Shown here: positions 34,058 to 43,756 of the stretch, in pieces
How the letters are laid out: each line of letters starts with the position of its first letter
Position numbering within the stretch: position 1 is the first letter of the stretch
NCBI GenBank assembly: GCA_002344565.1
Contig: DDTZ01000005.1
Span: 5,449 to 67,580 of the forward strand
Origin: Bdellovibrionaceae bacterium UBA2351
Lineage (GTDB): Bacteria; Bdellovibrionota; Bdellovibrionia; Bdellovibrionales; Bdellovibrionaceae
Direction of reading: 5' to 3'
DNA: 62,132 nt
The notes under the pieces: generated by a model
Told to the model about the DNA's origin: nothing
Database searches by the model: none
What the model saw: the letters and a program-made list of their open reading frames with translations, nothing else
Translations under genes and position numbers: made by a program

Positions 34058-34694
34058 ATGGCATTTTAGGTTGTTTAATTAAATTAATTTGCTCTGAAAT
34101 TAGCTTCAAATTATTTTCCATATGCTCGATGTAACTTATATCACGAGGTTTTGGCGTTGATCCTGAGATAGGCGCCACCACCAAAGTTGTTAAAAGAGCC
34201 AGACCCCATTGCCTAGCTAAAAGATATTTAGCCGAAAGATACGTTCCACCTAAGTACACTCCTTTAACTGCAGCATCGATAAATAGAAGTTCTGCAACGT
34301 AGAGATTTTCTTTAGATTCATTTCCATTGAAGCATTTTTTCATGGCCAACATAAAGCCATTTGAATTTAACAGTTCATATAGGTACATACCCGTGCCCCG
34401 AGTATGCTGGAACACGCGAGTTCCTTCTTTCCAACCGGACCTAATAATTTTATCAGCAGCGTAATTTACATCACCCATCGTTCCCAAAAAAACATTAGCT
34501 TCATGAGGTGTAAACTCAAAATTACTCATCTTGCGATCACGAGCTAGCTGGCAAGACTTTAGAGATTCTCTAAACGCCCGCGTTTCCTTTTCATTTAATT
34601 CAGAAACTGCTGCTTCATGCGAAGGTGTCCATCCGCTTTGGGCGAAGGACACCGACAGGATTAAACTAAAGAAAAGAATAATCTTAGGGAACAT
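34056..34694 (-). CDS. Secreted protein of unknown function
   Basis: 212 residues with a signal peptide (VSFAQ). Two cysteines (SCQLARDRK, AMKKCFNG) are far enough apart to form a disulphide. A hydrophobic segment around residues 150-185 (FIDAAVKGVYLGGTYLSAKYLLARQWGLALLTT, given only in part here as it spans that range) may enter a membrane. No family recognised. It lies 5 nt after the next upstream gene, so the two are probably one operon and may act together. Confidence 0.6.
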   Translation of the reverse strand: MFPKIILFFSLILSVSFAQSGWTPSHEAAVSELNEKETRAFRESLKSCQLARDRKMSNFEFTPHEANVFLGTMGDVNYAADKIIRSGWKEGTRVFQHTRGTGMYLYELLNSNGFMLAMKKCFNGNESKENLYVAELLFIDAAVKGVYLGGTYLSAKYLLARQWGLALLTTLVVAPISGSTPKPRDISYIEHMENNLKLISEQINLIKQPKMP

Positions 34695-34699
34695 AGATA

Positions 34700-35536
34700 T
34701 TAGTTAGACGCCTGCAATTGAGCCAGCTGCCCTTGAAGTTGTGCAGAGAATGTTTCTAACTGACTCTTTTGAGCTTTTAAATCACTCAATAGAGGAATGT
34801 TGTAACCATAGTCTTTAATGTAGCCAACAGCACCAGTACCAATTCCCAGAGTTGCGCCAGCTCCTAACACTAACCAAGCCAATGGATGTGCTTTTGATTT
34901 AAATGCAACAACAGTTCCGATGGCTAACGCAACACCAGCACCTAAGGCCACTGCATTTTGAACCGGAGTAATTTTGCCTTCAATTTTGTTGATAGCGGCA
35001 TCTAATACCAAAGTGAAATTATCATTGTTTATTTTAGTTTCCTGAATGTAACCCACTAAGTACGCTTTACGAACGGATTCGTTACACACTTGCGGATTGG
35101 CCAATACATACTTTAAATTCTTTTTTCTTGCGTCGATACCTTCAGCTAAAGTGAAGTGATTCTTAATTCCCGCTTTTCCTTCTTTAATTGCCTTAGCACC
35201 AAAAATAGCCGCGCCAATGGAATTGATCACTGCGCCAGCTACATCACCGCTAAGGGCAGCAGAAACAGCATCTTGTCCTGCCGAAGCAGCGCCCGCTGTG
35301 TTACCAGCTGATCGTAATGTTGAATCTCTATCGATTGCTGTTTTAGTAGATTCCATAATTTTAATCTGACCTAGTTCCATTTGCAGGATGCTTGCACACG
35401 GATGACTAACTGGAACCGAGATTTCAGCTTCTTTACTTCCGAAAATATTGAACCCGGCAGCAGAGGCTGAGTGCGTAACTAACATTACAGTTACTAATGA
35501 ATAGGCGATTAGTTTTTTTGAAAGTTCAGTTTTCAT
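34700..35536 (-). CDS. Secreted protein with glycine-rich hydrophobic segment, unknown
   Basis: 278 residues. Signal peptide (SASAAGF). An Ala/Gly-rich region (DAVSAALSGDVAGAVINSIG) and a central pair of hydrophobic Gly/Ala segments (VALGAGVALAIGTVV and WLVLGAGATLGIGTGAVGY) suggest insertion into a membrane. A helical tail with Gln repeats (AQLQGQLAQLQAS) ends it. Start placed at the ATG at 35536 with AGGAG; an upstream in-frame ATG adds 17 unlikely residues. Same operon as the gene at 34056. No family recognised. Confidence 0.6.
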   Translation of the reverse strand: MKTELSKKLIAYSLVTVMLVTHSASAAGFNIFGSKEAEISVPVSHPCASILQMELGQIKIMESTKTAIDRDSTLRSAGNTAGAASAGQDAVSAALSGDVAGAVINSIGAAIFGAKAIKEGKAGIKNHFTLAEGIDARKKNLKYVLANPQVCNESVRKAYLVGYIQETKINNDNFTLVLDAAINKIEGKITPVQNAVALGAGVALAIGTVVAFKSKAHPLAWLVLGAGATLGIGTGAVGYIKDYGYNIPLLSDLKAQKSQLETFSAQLQGQLAQLQASN

Positions 35537-35712
35537 TTTTTTTCTCCTGTTATTTAAAATGCACAGGAACACTCTAGTGCAAGGCATGCCATGCAGTTTT
35601 TACAGGTAATAGTGTATAAAAACGAGACACTTTTAGAGAATAGCGACGATTGTGGCCGACACCCAATAAATGGAGTCCTTTTCACAAGCTCATAGAGGCT
35701 CAAAAACTTGCA

Positions 35713-36570
35713 CTATATTGCAGTAGAACCGGAATAAAATCTTTGGCAACTGTTAGGATTGGCTATCCAGCCCCTTTGCAGCCATTTAGGAATTTTTGAT
35801 TTGAACAAAAGTAGTTTTCGGTAATCTTCGACTACTTTGGCGGACGTAAGCGCGTACTCATCCGTGTCGTTGTGTTGTTCACCCGCAATCTTTAAAATCG
35901 GAGGCAAATTGGACTTTTTAATTTTGCTCTCAATTCTAACAAGCTCCCGATGATAACGTTTAAATTCGGACTCAATATTTTCTGGATTTGCAGTAAAAGA
36001 ATCGATCACCGCAGGATTAATTATAATCCACTCAAATATTCCAGGAAGAAGTGAGCCATTTTGTACATATCCATTAACGTGTAAAATAAGATCAAATTCG
36101 GGTACTGGTCCAACAAGTCGCTGAGCATCGTGATTTTCTGCAGACACCACTAGCCCTATTTTTAGGGGTGATTTCCTGATTTTGAAAGCAAGTAAAGCTT
36201 CGCCGTTTCCATAGACTTCGTTAGTACCGCCCGTTCGAGCCCCGACAGGGTTATGCCATGTGAATAGACCTTGCTCTCCGTAAAATATTGGCGAATAAGA
36301 GGCAAATATACTATTGTTCAAAGTTTTTAAAGGAAATGTAGATTTGGAACTAGCCTTCGGCAAAAGGCTCCTAAGAGATTTGATGGATATCCAGTGATAT
36401 AAATACTCTGGAGCCGGGATATCAATTTGTCGAAGTGTAGCGACATCGGCCGCTGTGACGCTATGAACTACGGAATCAACTGAATAAAAATGCTCAGATG
36501 TAGAGGCCAATGCCTCACTTTGAATGAGTCCATAAACTATAGCTAGAAAAGGAAAAACTATTTTTACCAT
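35713..36570 (-). CDS. Secreted protein of unknown function
   Basis: 285 residues from the ATG at 36570, where a signal peptide begins (MVKIVFPFLAIVYG to SEALA). A TTG at 36621 in frame would lengthen it but hide the signal. The segment PEYLYHWISIKSLRSLLP resembles the opening of ADP-ribosyltransferase-like folds (Y-H-W then a helix), but I cannot find the full catalytic set, so no function is given. C-terminal third is helical and charged. It stands alone between AT-rich gaps. Confidence 0.5.
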   Translation of the reverse strand: MVKIVFPFLAIVYGLIQSEALASTSEHFYSVDSVVHSVTAADVATLRQIDIPAPEYLYHWISIKSLRSLLPKASSKSTFPLKTLNNSIFASYSPIFYGEQGLFTWHNPVGARTGGTNEVYGNGEALLAFKIRKSPLKIGLVVSAENHDAQRLVGPVPEFDLILHVNGYVQNGSLLPGIFEWIIINPAVIDSFTANPENIESEFKRYHRELVRIESKIKKSNLPPILKIAGEQHNDTDEYALTSAKVVEDYRKLLLFKSKIPKWLQRGWIANPNSCQRFYSGSTAI

Positions 36571-36746
36571 ACTATGAAAGTGGAATGGCTTGCGAATACT
36601 GAGCCAGCCGTTGTAGATCAAAATCTGCGAAACTTGAACAGGCCGAACAAACTTTAAACAGTAATCTGCAAATTGTCGAACTCACTCGAAGATAGTTCGT
36701 GCTAAAGAGTCTAATTACATTATTTCAATACAAATTTCTCTTTTCA

Positions 36747-37715
36747 TTAAACGTTAACATCTCCGTCAATGCGTTTAAATTGAAAAGGTTTTACTGTCAT
36801 CTTTTTACCACCCTGAATGATAACCTCTTCTTGCTTTGTCTTTGTCTGCTGAGGCTCACTAGGCGCATCAAAAAATTGCGAGAACGTATTCATGATTTCG
36901 TTATTGATCTCGATCGCTTTTTTAGAAAAAGCACCTTGCGGACGCTGAGGTTGCATGGTTTGAATGGCACTCGGAACCGCTTCCCCTAGACTGGTTGCTG
37001 CTTCAACCGGTTTAGTTTGTGATTGCGCGGCCATTGCAGAACGAAACTGATCGCCAAGCTTTTTCAAATTTTGATTATCCACTTGAGGAATCTCGAATGC
37101 AGTTTCCAAGTTTCTAAGTGGATTAGTTTCTGTTTTGGCCTCAAAAATTGTTGGGATATTCAAATCCAAATCGGGAGCATCATCAACCGTCAGCTCTTCT
37201 TTCGCCCACTCCGGTAATTCACTTGCTTCAAACTGCAATTGGTCTCGATTTAGCTTAACGATCAATTCAATTTCACCATGAGTCAAATCAATGGCTCTAG
37301 AAATTTGATCCACCGATTGCCCAGCATGAGCCATTTGTGCGGCTTTTACATATTTCTTTGTGTACTGACGCTCTAAGATTTCCTGGTGCGGGATTTTATC
37401 TTGGAAAATGTTCGCCACCTCTAAACTTTTTGCGATATTTTTTTCGATCTTACCAATGACTTTGTCGGCATCAATAAGCTTTGCCTGGATGTCCTTGATT
37501 TTACCTTCAAGAATTGCAATAAGCTGATTTACTTGCACTTCCGTTCGGTCAGATAGATCTTCAAGAACAGCCAATTTACTTTGCAATAATTGAAGACCTT
37601 TACTTAGTCTTTGATCTTCTTGATTTTGAATTTTATTTATTCTTACCCATAAAGTAGCAATAGCCGCCACTGACACCACTTGAAAAATTACCAGAATTAA
37701 ATACGTAATACCCAC
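36747..37715 (-). CDS. Membrane-anchored coiled-coil protein with DUF2802-like domain
   Basis: 322 residues. One N-terminal membrane helix (about 4-22), a coiled coil (about 25-115), then KKYVKAAQMAHAGQSVDQI and LTHGEIELIVKLNRD, which match the DUF2802 pattern of a small helix-turn-helix-like domain found near flagellar and chemotaxis genes. The rest is a low-complexity Gln/Pro linker and a short basic end (GGKKMTVKPFQFKRIDGD). Role unknown; a structural or scaffold role at the membrane is likely. Confidence 0.6.
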   Translation of the reverse strand: MGITYLILVIFQVVSVAAIATLWVRINKIQNQEDQRLSKGLQLLQSKLAVLEDLSDRTEVQVNQLIAILEGKIKDIQAKLIDADKVIGKIEKNIAKSLEVANIFQDKIPHQEILERQYTKKYVKAAQMAHAGQSVDQISRAIDLTHGEIELIVKLNRDQLQFEASELPEWAKEELTVDDAPDLDLNIPTIFEAKTETNPLRNLETAFEIPQVDNQNLKKLGDQFRSAMAAQSQTKPVEAATSLGEAVPSAIQTMQPQRPQGAFSKKAIEINNEIMNTFSQFFDAPSEPQQTKTKQEEVIIQGGKKMTVKPFQFKRIDGDVNV

Positions 37716-37920
37716 ACGAGCTCCTTAAGGCCATCCATTGCCCCACTCCTTTATTTTATGAAAGGACTGGATTCGCCACAAGTCTGGTTAGTCTTATGGT
37801 ACATTTAACTAGTAGTTGGTTTAGAAATACCCTACCTCGACTTTCATCTGCTCTAAATAGTTGATAACATTAAAGTTGTTTGAAAATTGAACGATAAGGT
37901 CTGTATGGAGATAAACCGTT

Positions 37921-39162
37921 ATGAAAATATCTAAACTATTTTTTGCCATAGTTTCCGGATTTGCTTTATTTACTTTTGTGGCGTGTGGGCCTGTGAAGTT
38001 TTCATCGAGTTCCAACACACCTACTGAGCCAGATCCAGGCGCTGAAGTTCTAACCCCTCCTAAGGATCCTAACGACCCAACAATACCTCCGCCAGTGACG
38101 GGAACACGTGACGTTACAACCACTCACGTAGTCAATGCGAATCAAGATAAAGTCGACATCATTCTAATCGTAGATAACTCAAGCTCAATGAATGCCGATA
38201 ACATCAAGCTAGCCGATCGCTTAACTACATTTGTAACTCAGTTAGAAAGTGCTTCAATCGACTGGCAAATGTGTTTAGCAACTACGACCTACGCTTACAT
38301 TAACAATTACAATTATTGGGGTCTTTCCGTTAGCTGGGGCACAACTTCTAGCAGTAGCGCTTCTCATTTTTACAACCCAGCAGAAAACTGGATTTTAAAA
38401 CGTCAAAATGGCGCCAATCTGCCAGCTATCTTTAGATACACTCTTGAGAACAACATCGGCACAGGCGGCGCCAATACAAATGACGAACGCGGTATCAAAG
38501 CAGCCTACTGGCATGCGAACTACAAAGACTATAACAAATGCTATCGCCCAGGAGCCGCTCTAGCCCACATCTATATTTCAGATGAAGATGAGCGCAGCAT
38601 TGGTGGTCGCGCCGCTGAAAAATATTATACAGACGAACTCCGTCCATTAGACGATGACGATACGCCAAGCTCACTTGTCGATAAAGTAAAAGAAAAATTA
38701 GGTGCTGACATTCGCTTCCGTGCAAACTCTATCGTTGTTAAATCTGGCGATACGACATGTTTAGCAGCACAGGATGCACAAGGCACAAAAGCTCACTACG
38801 GCAAAAACTATGAAGCCCTTTCCAGTATTACAGGTGGTGGTATTGGTTCGATTTGTGATACGGACTACTATAACAACTTGAATTTCTTCAATACAGTAAT
38901 TAATGACTCACTGGATTCTATGCCACTCGAGTGTAACCCAGTTAGCAATAACGTAGCGGTGACAATCACGCCAACACAAACTGTATCGACTTCAATTCAA
39001 GGTCAGAGTTTATTATTTAACCCCGCTGTTAAAGCAGGCTCTACGATTGTGGCTAAATATAAATGTAGCCTAACTTCGAATAACCGAGTTCCTAATTCTG
39101 TAGCAAACGAGCAACCCGGTTTCTGGGCCCGATTAGTAAACTGGTTTAAGTCGTTATTTTAG
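37921..39162 (+). CDS. VWA-domain lipoprotein
   Basis: 413 residues. Lipobox FVACG (C22), Pro/Thr-rich linker, then a von Willebrand A domain with a complete MIDAS start DNSSSM (D85, S87, S89) in VDIILIVDNSSSM. Aromatic and Ser-rich loops around 120-140 and a conserved ISDEDERS follow. Six or more cysteines suggest disulphides. VWA proteins on the surface usually bind protein partners through a metal. The last 20 residues are a hydrophobic or amphipathic tail (FWARLVNWFKSLF). Function unknown; adhesion to prey is only a guess. Confidence 0.75.
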   Translation: MKISKLFFAIVSGFALFTFVACGPVKFSSSSNTPTEPDPGAEVLTPPKDPNDPTIPPPVTGTRDVTTTHVVNANQDKVDIILIVDNSSSMNADNIKLADRLTTFVTQLESASIDWQMCLATTTYAYINNYNYWGLSVSWGTTSSSSASHFYNPAENWILKRQNGANLPAIFRYTLENNIGTGGANTNDERGIKAAYWHANYKDYNKCYRPGAALAHIYISDEDERSIGGRAAEKYYTDELRPLDDDDTPSSLVDKVKEKLGADIRFRANSIVVKSGDTTCLAAQDAQGTKAHYGKNYEALSSITGGGIGSICDTDYYNNLNFFNTVINDSLDSMPLECNPVSNNVAVTITPTQTVSTSIQGQSLLFNPAVKAGSTIVAKYKCSLTSNNRVPNSVANEQPGFWARLVNWFKSLF

Positions 39163-39190
39163 GCTTAAAGATATTTAAGCCTGTTCTATT
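39161..39190. terminator. Terminator shared by convergent VWA and aspartate aminotransferase genes
   Basis: Perfect 9-bp stem AGGCTTAAA-GATA-TTTAAGCCT (39161-39182) that includes both stop codons. T-rich GTTCTATTTT follows on the plus strand; the minus side has no T run. Confidence 0.65.
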
Positions 39191-40389
39191 TTAGAGGTAA
39201 ATTCGACCATTCGATCAACAGCGGCTTTCATTTTTTCAACGGAAGTCGCAAAGCTCAAACGTAAATAACCTTGATTACCGCATTCGATACCTGGAACGGT
39301 AGCCACAAAGTATTTCTCTAGTAAAATATCCCCGAACATTTTGTCATTTTCGATCACTACGCCATCGAATTTCTTACCTAAGTACGATTTGATATCAACC
39401 CATAAATAGAAGGCACCTGGAGGATCACTTAATTTGAAGCCCTTCACGCGTGACAATTCTTTCATCGCTTTTTGCTTTCTATCTAGAAGAGTTTTATTTG
39501 TTTCTTCGATATCGCTATCACAATGAGCCAGCGCCGTTAAAACGGCGTGCTGAGAAATACTAGATGCCGACCCAGTCGACTGACTTTGATAGTCGGCCAT
39601 CGCCGTGATTAGCTTTTGTGGACCCATCGCCCAGCCAATACGCCATCCTGTCATCGAGAACGATTTAGACCCACCGTTGATAGAAACTAAGCGATCTTTC
39701 AAATCAGGAGCTACATGCAATAAGTGAGGAGCCACCCCATTGATGCGATCATTTGGCGAAAACACTAGGCGATTGTAAATATCGTCAGATAAAATCACCA
39801 CGTTTGGATGTCGCCTGAAGACTTCTGCAAACGCCAGAAGTTCTTCTTTAGTATACATTAAACCCGTTGGATTACTTGGCGAACAAAACAAGAACGCTTT
39901 TGTTTTAGGACCAATCGCTTTTTCAAGTTGTTGAGGAGTGAGTTTGTAACCTTCTTTTTCACCACATGTGATGATATGAGGTACACCGTCTGCTAGTTCA
40001 ACCATCGTTGGATAACTTACCCAGTATGGTGAATGAATAATAACTTCATCCCCAGGATTACATAGCATTTGCAAGGCAGCAAAAATGATAAACTTAGCGC
40101 CTGAACCCACCGTTACTTGTGTCGGTGCATACTCAACGCCGAATTCTCTTTTAGCATTTTCTGCGATTCGTTTTCTAAGTTCGATCGTTCCGTTTGCTGG
40201 CGTGTACTTTGTGATATTTTTTTGGATGGCTTCAATACCTGCTTCTGATGGTTTCTTAAACGTGGCCCAGTCAGGTTCACCAACTGTTAATGAAATTACG
40301 TCGTGACCTTTCGCTTGAAGGTCTTTTGCTTTGGCTACCAATGAAAGTGTTGGAGACGGTTTTAAATTTAACGCACGCTTTGAAAGCAT
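39175..40389 (-). CDS. aspC: Aspartate aminotransferase, class I
   Basis: 404 residues, fold-type I PLP enzyme of the subgroup I-gamma type. Motifs: TVGEPDWATFKKP, PANGTIELRKRIA, SPSNPTGLMYTKEEL, ILSDDIYNRLVF and the PLP lysine in NGGSKSFSMTGWRIGW. It transfers amino groups between aspartate or glutamate and oxoacids. Last gene of a long minus-strand run, 2 nt after coaD. Confidence 0.92.
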   Translation of the reverse strand: MLSKRALNLKPSPTLSLVAKAKDLQAKGHDVISLTVGEPDWATFKKPSEAGIEAIQKNITKYTPANGTIELRKRIAENAKREFGVEYAPTQVTVGSGAKFIIFAALQMLCNPGDEVIIHSPYWVSYPTMVELADGVPHIITCGEKEGYKLTPQQLEKAIGPKTKAFLFCSPSNPTGLMYTKEELLAFAEVFRRHPNVVILSDDIYNRLVFSPNDRINGVAPHLLHVAPDLKDRLVSINGGSKSFSMTGWRIGWAMGPQKLITAMADYQSQSTGSASSISQHAVLTALAHCDSDIEETNKTLLDRKQKAMKELSRVKGFKLSDPPGAFYLWVDIKSYLGKKFDGVVIENDKMFGDILLEKYFVATVPGIECGNQGYLRLSFATSVEKMKAAVDRMVEFTSKIEQA

Positions 40390-40391
40390 AG

Positions 40392-40889
40392 TTAATCCTT
40401 TTTTAATTTTTTAATTTTCTCGTTTAGTGCTTTTTTTACTACGTCAGGAACTAGGTCTTTCAGGGAACCCTTATTCATCGCTACTTCCTTTACGCCTCGT
40501 GAGCTTACATAGTAGTATTCAGGACTAGCGAAGACAAGCAATGTCTCAATGTTCGGGGCTAGCTTGCGATTGATGTTGGCCATAGTCATTTCGTATTCAA
40601 AATCCACGACAGCACGTAATCCTCTAACAATCTTGTCGATTTTTTTAACTTTCATATAGTCTGTCGTTAAGCCCGCGTGGATATCCACTTTTACATTTGG
40701 TGTCGTCTTTAGCGCTTTTAAAATAAGTGACTTGCGCTCCTCTGCGGTAAACATAAAATTCTTCTGTTCATTGTTAGCAACTAGGACAACTACTCTATCA
40801 AATGACTTGGAAAGGCGCTTAATAATATCCACATGCCCCATGGTAATAGGATCAAAACTGCCTGGATATACGACTTGATTACGTTTCAT
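40392..40889 (-). CDS. coaD: Phosphopantetheine adenylyltransferase
   Basis: 165 residues, the usual length. Nucleotidyltransferase motif YPGSFDPITMGHVDII (HxGH variant), KIVRGLRAVVDFEYEM and the C-terminal YYYVSSRGVKEVA. It makes dephospho-CoA. The start overlaps rsmD by 11 nt; the rsmD-coaD pairing is widely conserved. Confidence 0.96.
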   Translation of the reverse strand: MKRNQVVYPGSFDPITMGHVDIIKRLSKSFDRVVVLVANNEQKNFMFTAEERKSLILKALKTTPNVKVDIHAGLTTDYMKVKKIDKIVRGLRAVVDFEYEMTMANINRKLAPNIETLLVFASPEYYYVSSRGVKEVAMNKGSLKDLVPDVVKKALNEKIKKLKKD

Positions 40890-41445
40890 TGTTTAGCTCC
40901 TTTGCCTTAAAAAACGAAAGTATCTTGTCCCCGTAATCACGAAAGTCGAATCTGACAAGTCGTTCATATTCTGGCTCCATACGTTCTTTTTTTTGTGATT
41001 CAATCGAAATGAATGTTTCCGGTGTATAGATTGATGTTTTATCCAAAGCTTCCATTACGTCATGAGCCATTTTTTGAGTGAATGGCGGATCGATAAAAAT
41101 AAAATTGAATTTTCTATCGGTTGATTTTTTTAGAAAACGAAACGCATCTAACGTCACAATTTCGTAACTACTTTTTTCAACCTTTAATTTCTCGATATTT
41201 TTTTTTAAGATTTCAATCGATTTAGGATTTTCATCTACGAATACAACTTTTTCAGCCCCACGAGAAATCGCCTCTAGCCCAAGATTTCCTGTTCCTGAAA
41301 ATAGATCCAACACGATGGCCCCTTCCAGTTCAAATTGTATTTTATTAAATAGAGCTTCTTTTACGCGATCCGTAGTTGGGCGTAAATGATCACCTTTAAA
41401 TGAAACTAAATGGTGGCCCTTGTATTTTCCTGAAATTATTCTCAT
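40879..41445 (-). CDS. rsmD: 16S rRNA (guanine966-N2)-methyltransferase
   Basis: 188 residues. MRIISGKYKGHHL start, RPTTDRVKEALFNKI, SAM-binding VLDLFSGTGNLGLEAISRGA and the catalytic IFIDPPF (variant of NPPY). Methylates G966 of 16S rRNA. Between a response regulator gene (3 nt) and coaD. Confidence 0.94.
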   Translation of the reverse strand: MRIISGKYKGHHLVSFKGDHLRPTTDRVKEALFNKIQFELEGAIVLDLFSGTGNLGLEAISRGAEKVVFVDENPKSIEILKKNIEKLKVEKSSYEIVTLDAFRFLKKSTDRKFNFIFIDPPFTQKMAHDVMEALDKTSIYTPETFISIESQKKERMEPEYERLVRFDFRDYGDKILSFFKAKELNNET

Positions 41446-41448
41446 GTT

Positions 41449-41802
41449 TTATCCAGCGGCTTTCTCGATTAAGTCGCATATATCAAAGATATTCTCAAAA
41501 GGTTTTTTAATAAATAATTCAATCGGCAAAGACGGAGGCTTTTCCCCAGCCTTATCACCCAAATAGGCGGACATAAGGACAACTTTACTGGCACCACGAT
41601 CCCCAATTTCGCTTAGAACTTGATCAGCATTCATATCGGGCATCATGAAATCAAGGACAACCATATCTGGCTTCATCCGGCGCCAGACTTCGATTCCAGA
41701 AACACCGCCGTTAGCGACTTCAACGGTATGCCCTCTCTTCTCAAGGGCGCGTTTAAGTGACATAGTTATTAGAACTTCATCATCAATGACTAGTATTTTC
41801 AT
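41449..41802 (-). CDS. Single-domain response regulator (CheY-like)
   Basis: 117 residues, receiver only. Acid pair IDDE (D7, D8), phosphoacceptor D51 in MVVLDFMMPDM, the Ser of VLMSAY and LFIKKPFE lysine. Without an output domain it must act by protein contact or in a phosphorelay. It overlaps the 3' end of the kinase gene by 20 nt, so the kinase is its likely partner. Confidence 0.9.
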   Translation of the reverse strand: MKILVIDDEVLITMSLKRALEKRGHTVEVANGGVSGIEVWRRMKPDMVVLDFMMPDMNADQVLSEIGDRGASKVVLMSAYLGDKAGEKPPSLPIELFIKKPFENIFDICDLIEKAAG

Positions 41803-43756
41803 TTCGACTCGCTACTGGTAATTCTATGTGAAACTGAGTTCCTACGCCTTCAGCAGACGTAAAATAAATTTTTCCTCGGAAAGACTCGACGATGCTTTTT
41901 ACGATACTTAATCCCAAACCATTTCCTTGAGTTTTTTCTTTCGTCGTGAAAAAAGGCTGAAATATTAAAGCCTGCACAGAAGCAGGAATGCCTTTGCCCG
42001 TATCGGATACGGAGATTTTTAACGATGTCGATGTTGGATTTTCTGTATCAATCGACACACGTCCTTTTTCGGACATCGCCTGTATCGCATTTTTAATTAA
42101 ATTAAATAACACCTGCTGAAATAACGGTGCATTGACTTGAGCCGAGTACTTGGTTGCCATTAGATTTTTTGCTACTACATGGTTTCTAAGCGATGTCTTC
42201 ATCAGCGGCATCGTTCGCTCAATCAAGGTATGAATATCCGTCAATTCAATCTGCGTATTCTTGTTGTCTGAGAACTCAATAAAGTTTTTTATAACTGATA
42301 AACTGCGATGAGCCGCCGATTCTATTTCCACCAAATCTTTATGAGTCGATGTACCAGGTACAGCTTCATTCAATAAAATCTGCGCCATCGAGCGAATGCC
42401 CGTTAATGGATTATTCAGTTCATGGGACAAGTGACCCGCTAGTTTACCAATCGTAGCCATTTTCTTTTTTTGAATGAGTTCAAGCTGTAATTGATTGCTT
42501 TCCGTTTGGTCTTTAAACGTCAAAACAAAAGTACGCTTTGCTCCGTCGATAGTACCAACCTCAAATGCCAACACATCAAACGAAGAATCGCCAACTATTA
42601 TGTTTCTATTTTTCAAAAGATCTGAGGCTTTCGTCTGTTCTTGGTAACACCTAAACAACTCCGGGCGATTATCAAAGGCATTGTTGTGGGCAAAGACATT
42701 ATAATCCTCATCAATCATGGCAATTGGATCTTTTATAAAATCAAAGATCTTTTCCCAACGAAAGGCAAAACTATTCATCTTTTCTTCATTATCGATTTTA
42801 TCAAATACCATTTTCAAAATTTCTTGGCGGTCACTGAAGAACTCTTGGAACGGAACATTTTGTATGTCACTCAAGTGACTCTCCACGATTAGGAAATAGT
42901 TCCCCTTCAGGTGCATCGAAACAGATCTACCAAATGGACGCTGCAACAGATTGGCAAAAAATGTTGAAAGGTTTTTACCACTCATAAAGTCATTTAAAGC
43001 TTGCGTATCTCCAGACGGAACCTTGTGATCACGCCATAGATCTGAAACTTTTAGATTCAGAACTGCCAAGTCCTGTTCATTTTTAATTTCAACTAGGAAA
43101 ATTTCACCCAACGCATGGAACACTTTGAATTCATTTTTAATACTTCTTAGAAACGAATCGTAAAAATCAGCCAAAGCAATATCTTTTAAAAACTTTAAAA
43201 GCTGGCGCTCCCGCTTAAGTTTTTGATTCTGTTCCTGATTCGACAATTCGATATCTAGAGTTTTTGCGATGATCTGCTCTTCTTGATCCTGCACAACCTG
43301 ATCGGCGGACTTACTTTGTTCGGCAATTTGCTTAATCACGGTACGACGCTGAATACGTGTTTTAGCCACGTCAATGAGTCGGTCTAAAGTTTCCACTTTT
43401 TCGTCTTGAATAAAATAACTTACGTTCTTTTGATTGATCCATTCTGTAATATCTATATCAGCTTGGCTCAAGGTTAAAACGATTGGTGTGGTCAACAAAT
43501 TAAAATCAATTCTACCGCTGATAAAATCTAATTCGTGCTTAGGTAAATTTATAATGATAAGGGAGGCCGAGTCCAAATCACCGCTTCTGAACTGCGGTGA
43601 TTTAACTTCATCTAACGGTAAATTGTAGGACGAGATATTTTCGCGATTAAGCGTTTCTACAAGATGCTTTTTGGAGACTGGACTAGTTGGCCAGTCTTCC
43701 CCCAGAACTAAAATTGGAAATAATTTTGAGCCCGTTATTTCGGGATAGATGTTCAA
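41783..43756 (-). CDS. Multi-domain cytoplasmic sensor histidine kinase
   Basis: 657 residues. A receiver-like N-terminal domain (about 1-135) has no clear phosphoacceptor Asp; then a coiled coil (about 145-185), a GAF-like region, a PAS-like region (FDFIKDPIAMIDEDYNVFAH), HisKA with H445 (LAGHLSHELNNPLTGIRS) and HATPase_c (NLIKNAIQAM, DTGKGIP, GNGLGLSIVKSIV). No membrane helices. I put the start at the TTG at 43756, nine bases after AAAGGGG; a TTG at 43780 would extend it by eight residues. Either way it overlaps the previous gene by 70-100 nt, which is unusual. Confidence 0.85.
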   Translation of the reverse strand: MNIYPEITGSKLFPILVLGEDWPTSPVSKKHLVETLNRENISSYNLPLDEVKSPQFRSGDLDSASLIIINLPKHELDFISGRIDFNLLTTPIVLTLSQADIDITEWINQKNVSYFIQDEKVETLDRLIDVAKTRIQRRTVIKQIAEQSKSADQVVQDQEEQIIAKTLDIELSNQEQNQKLKRERQLLKFLKDIALADFYDSFLRSIKNEFKVFHALGEIFLVEIKNEQDLAVLNLKVSDLWRDHKVPSGDTQALNDFMSGKNLSTFFANLLQRPFGRSVSMHLKGNYFLIVESHLSDIQNVPFQEFFSDRQEILKMVFDKIDNEEKMNSFAFRWEKIFDFIKDPIAMIDEDYNVFAHNNAFDNRPELFRCYQEQTKASDLLKNRNIIVGDSSFDVLAFEVGTIDGAKRTFVLTFKDQTESNQLQLELIQKKKMATIGKLAGHLSHELNNPLTGIRSMAQILLNEAVPGTSTHKDLVEIESAAHRSLSVIKNFIEFSDNKNTQIELTDIHTLIERTMPLMKTSLRNHVVAKNLMATKYSAQVNAPLFQQVLFNLIKNAIQAMSEKGRVSIDTENPTSTSLKISVSDTGKGIPASVQALIFQPFFTTKEKTQGNGLGLSIVKSIVESFRGKIYFTSAEGVGTQFHIELPVASRNENTSH

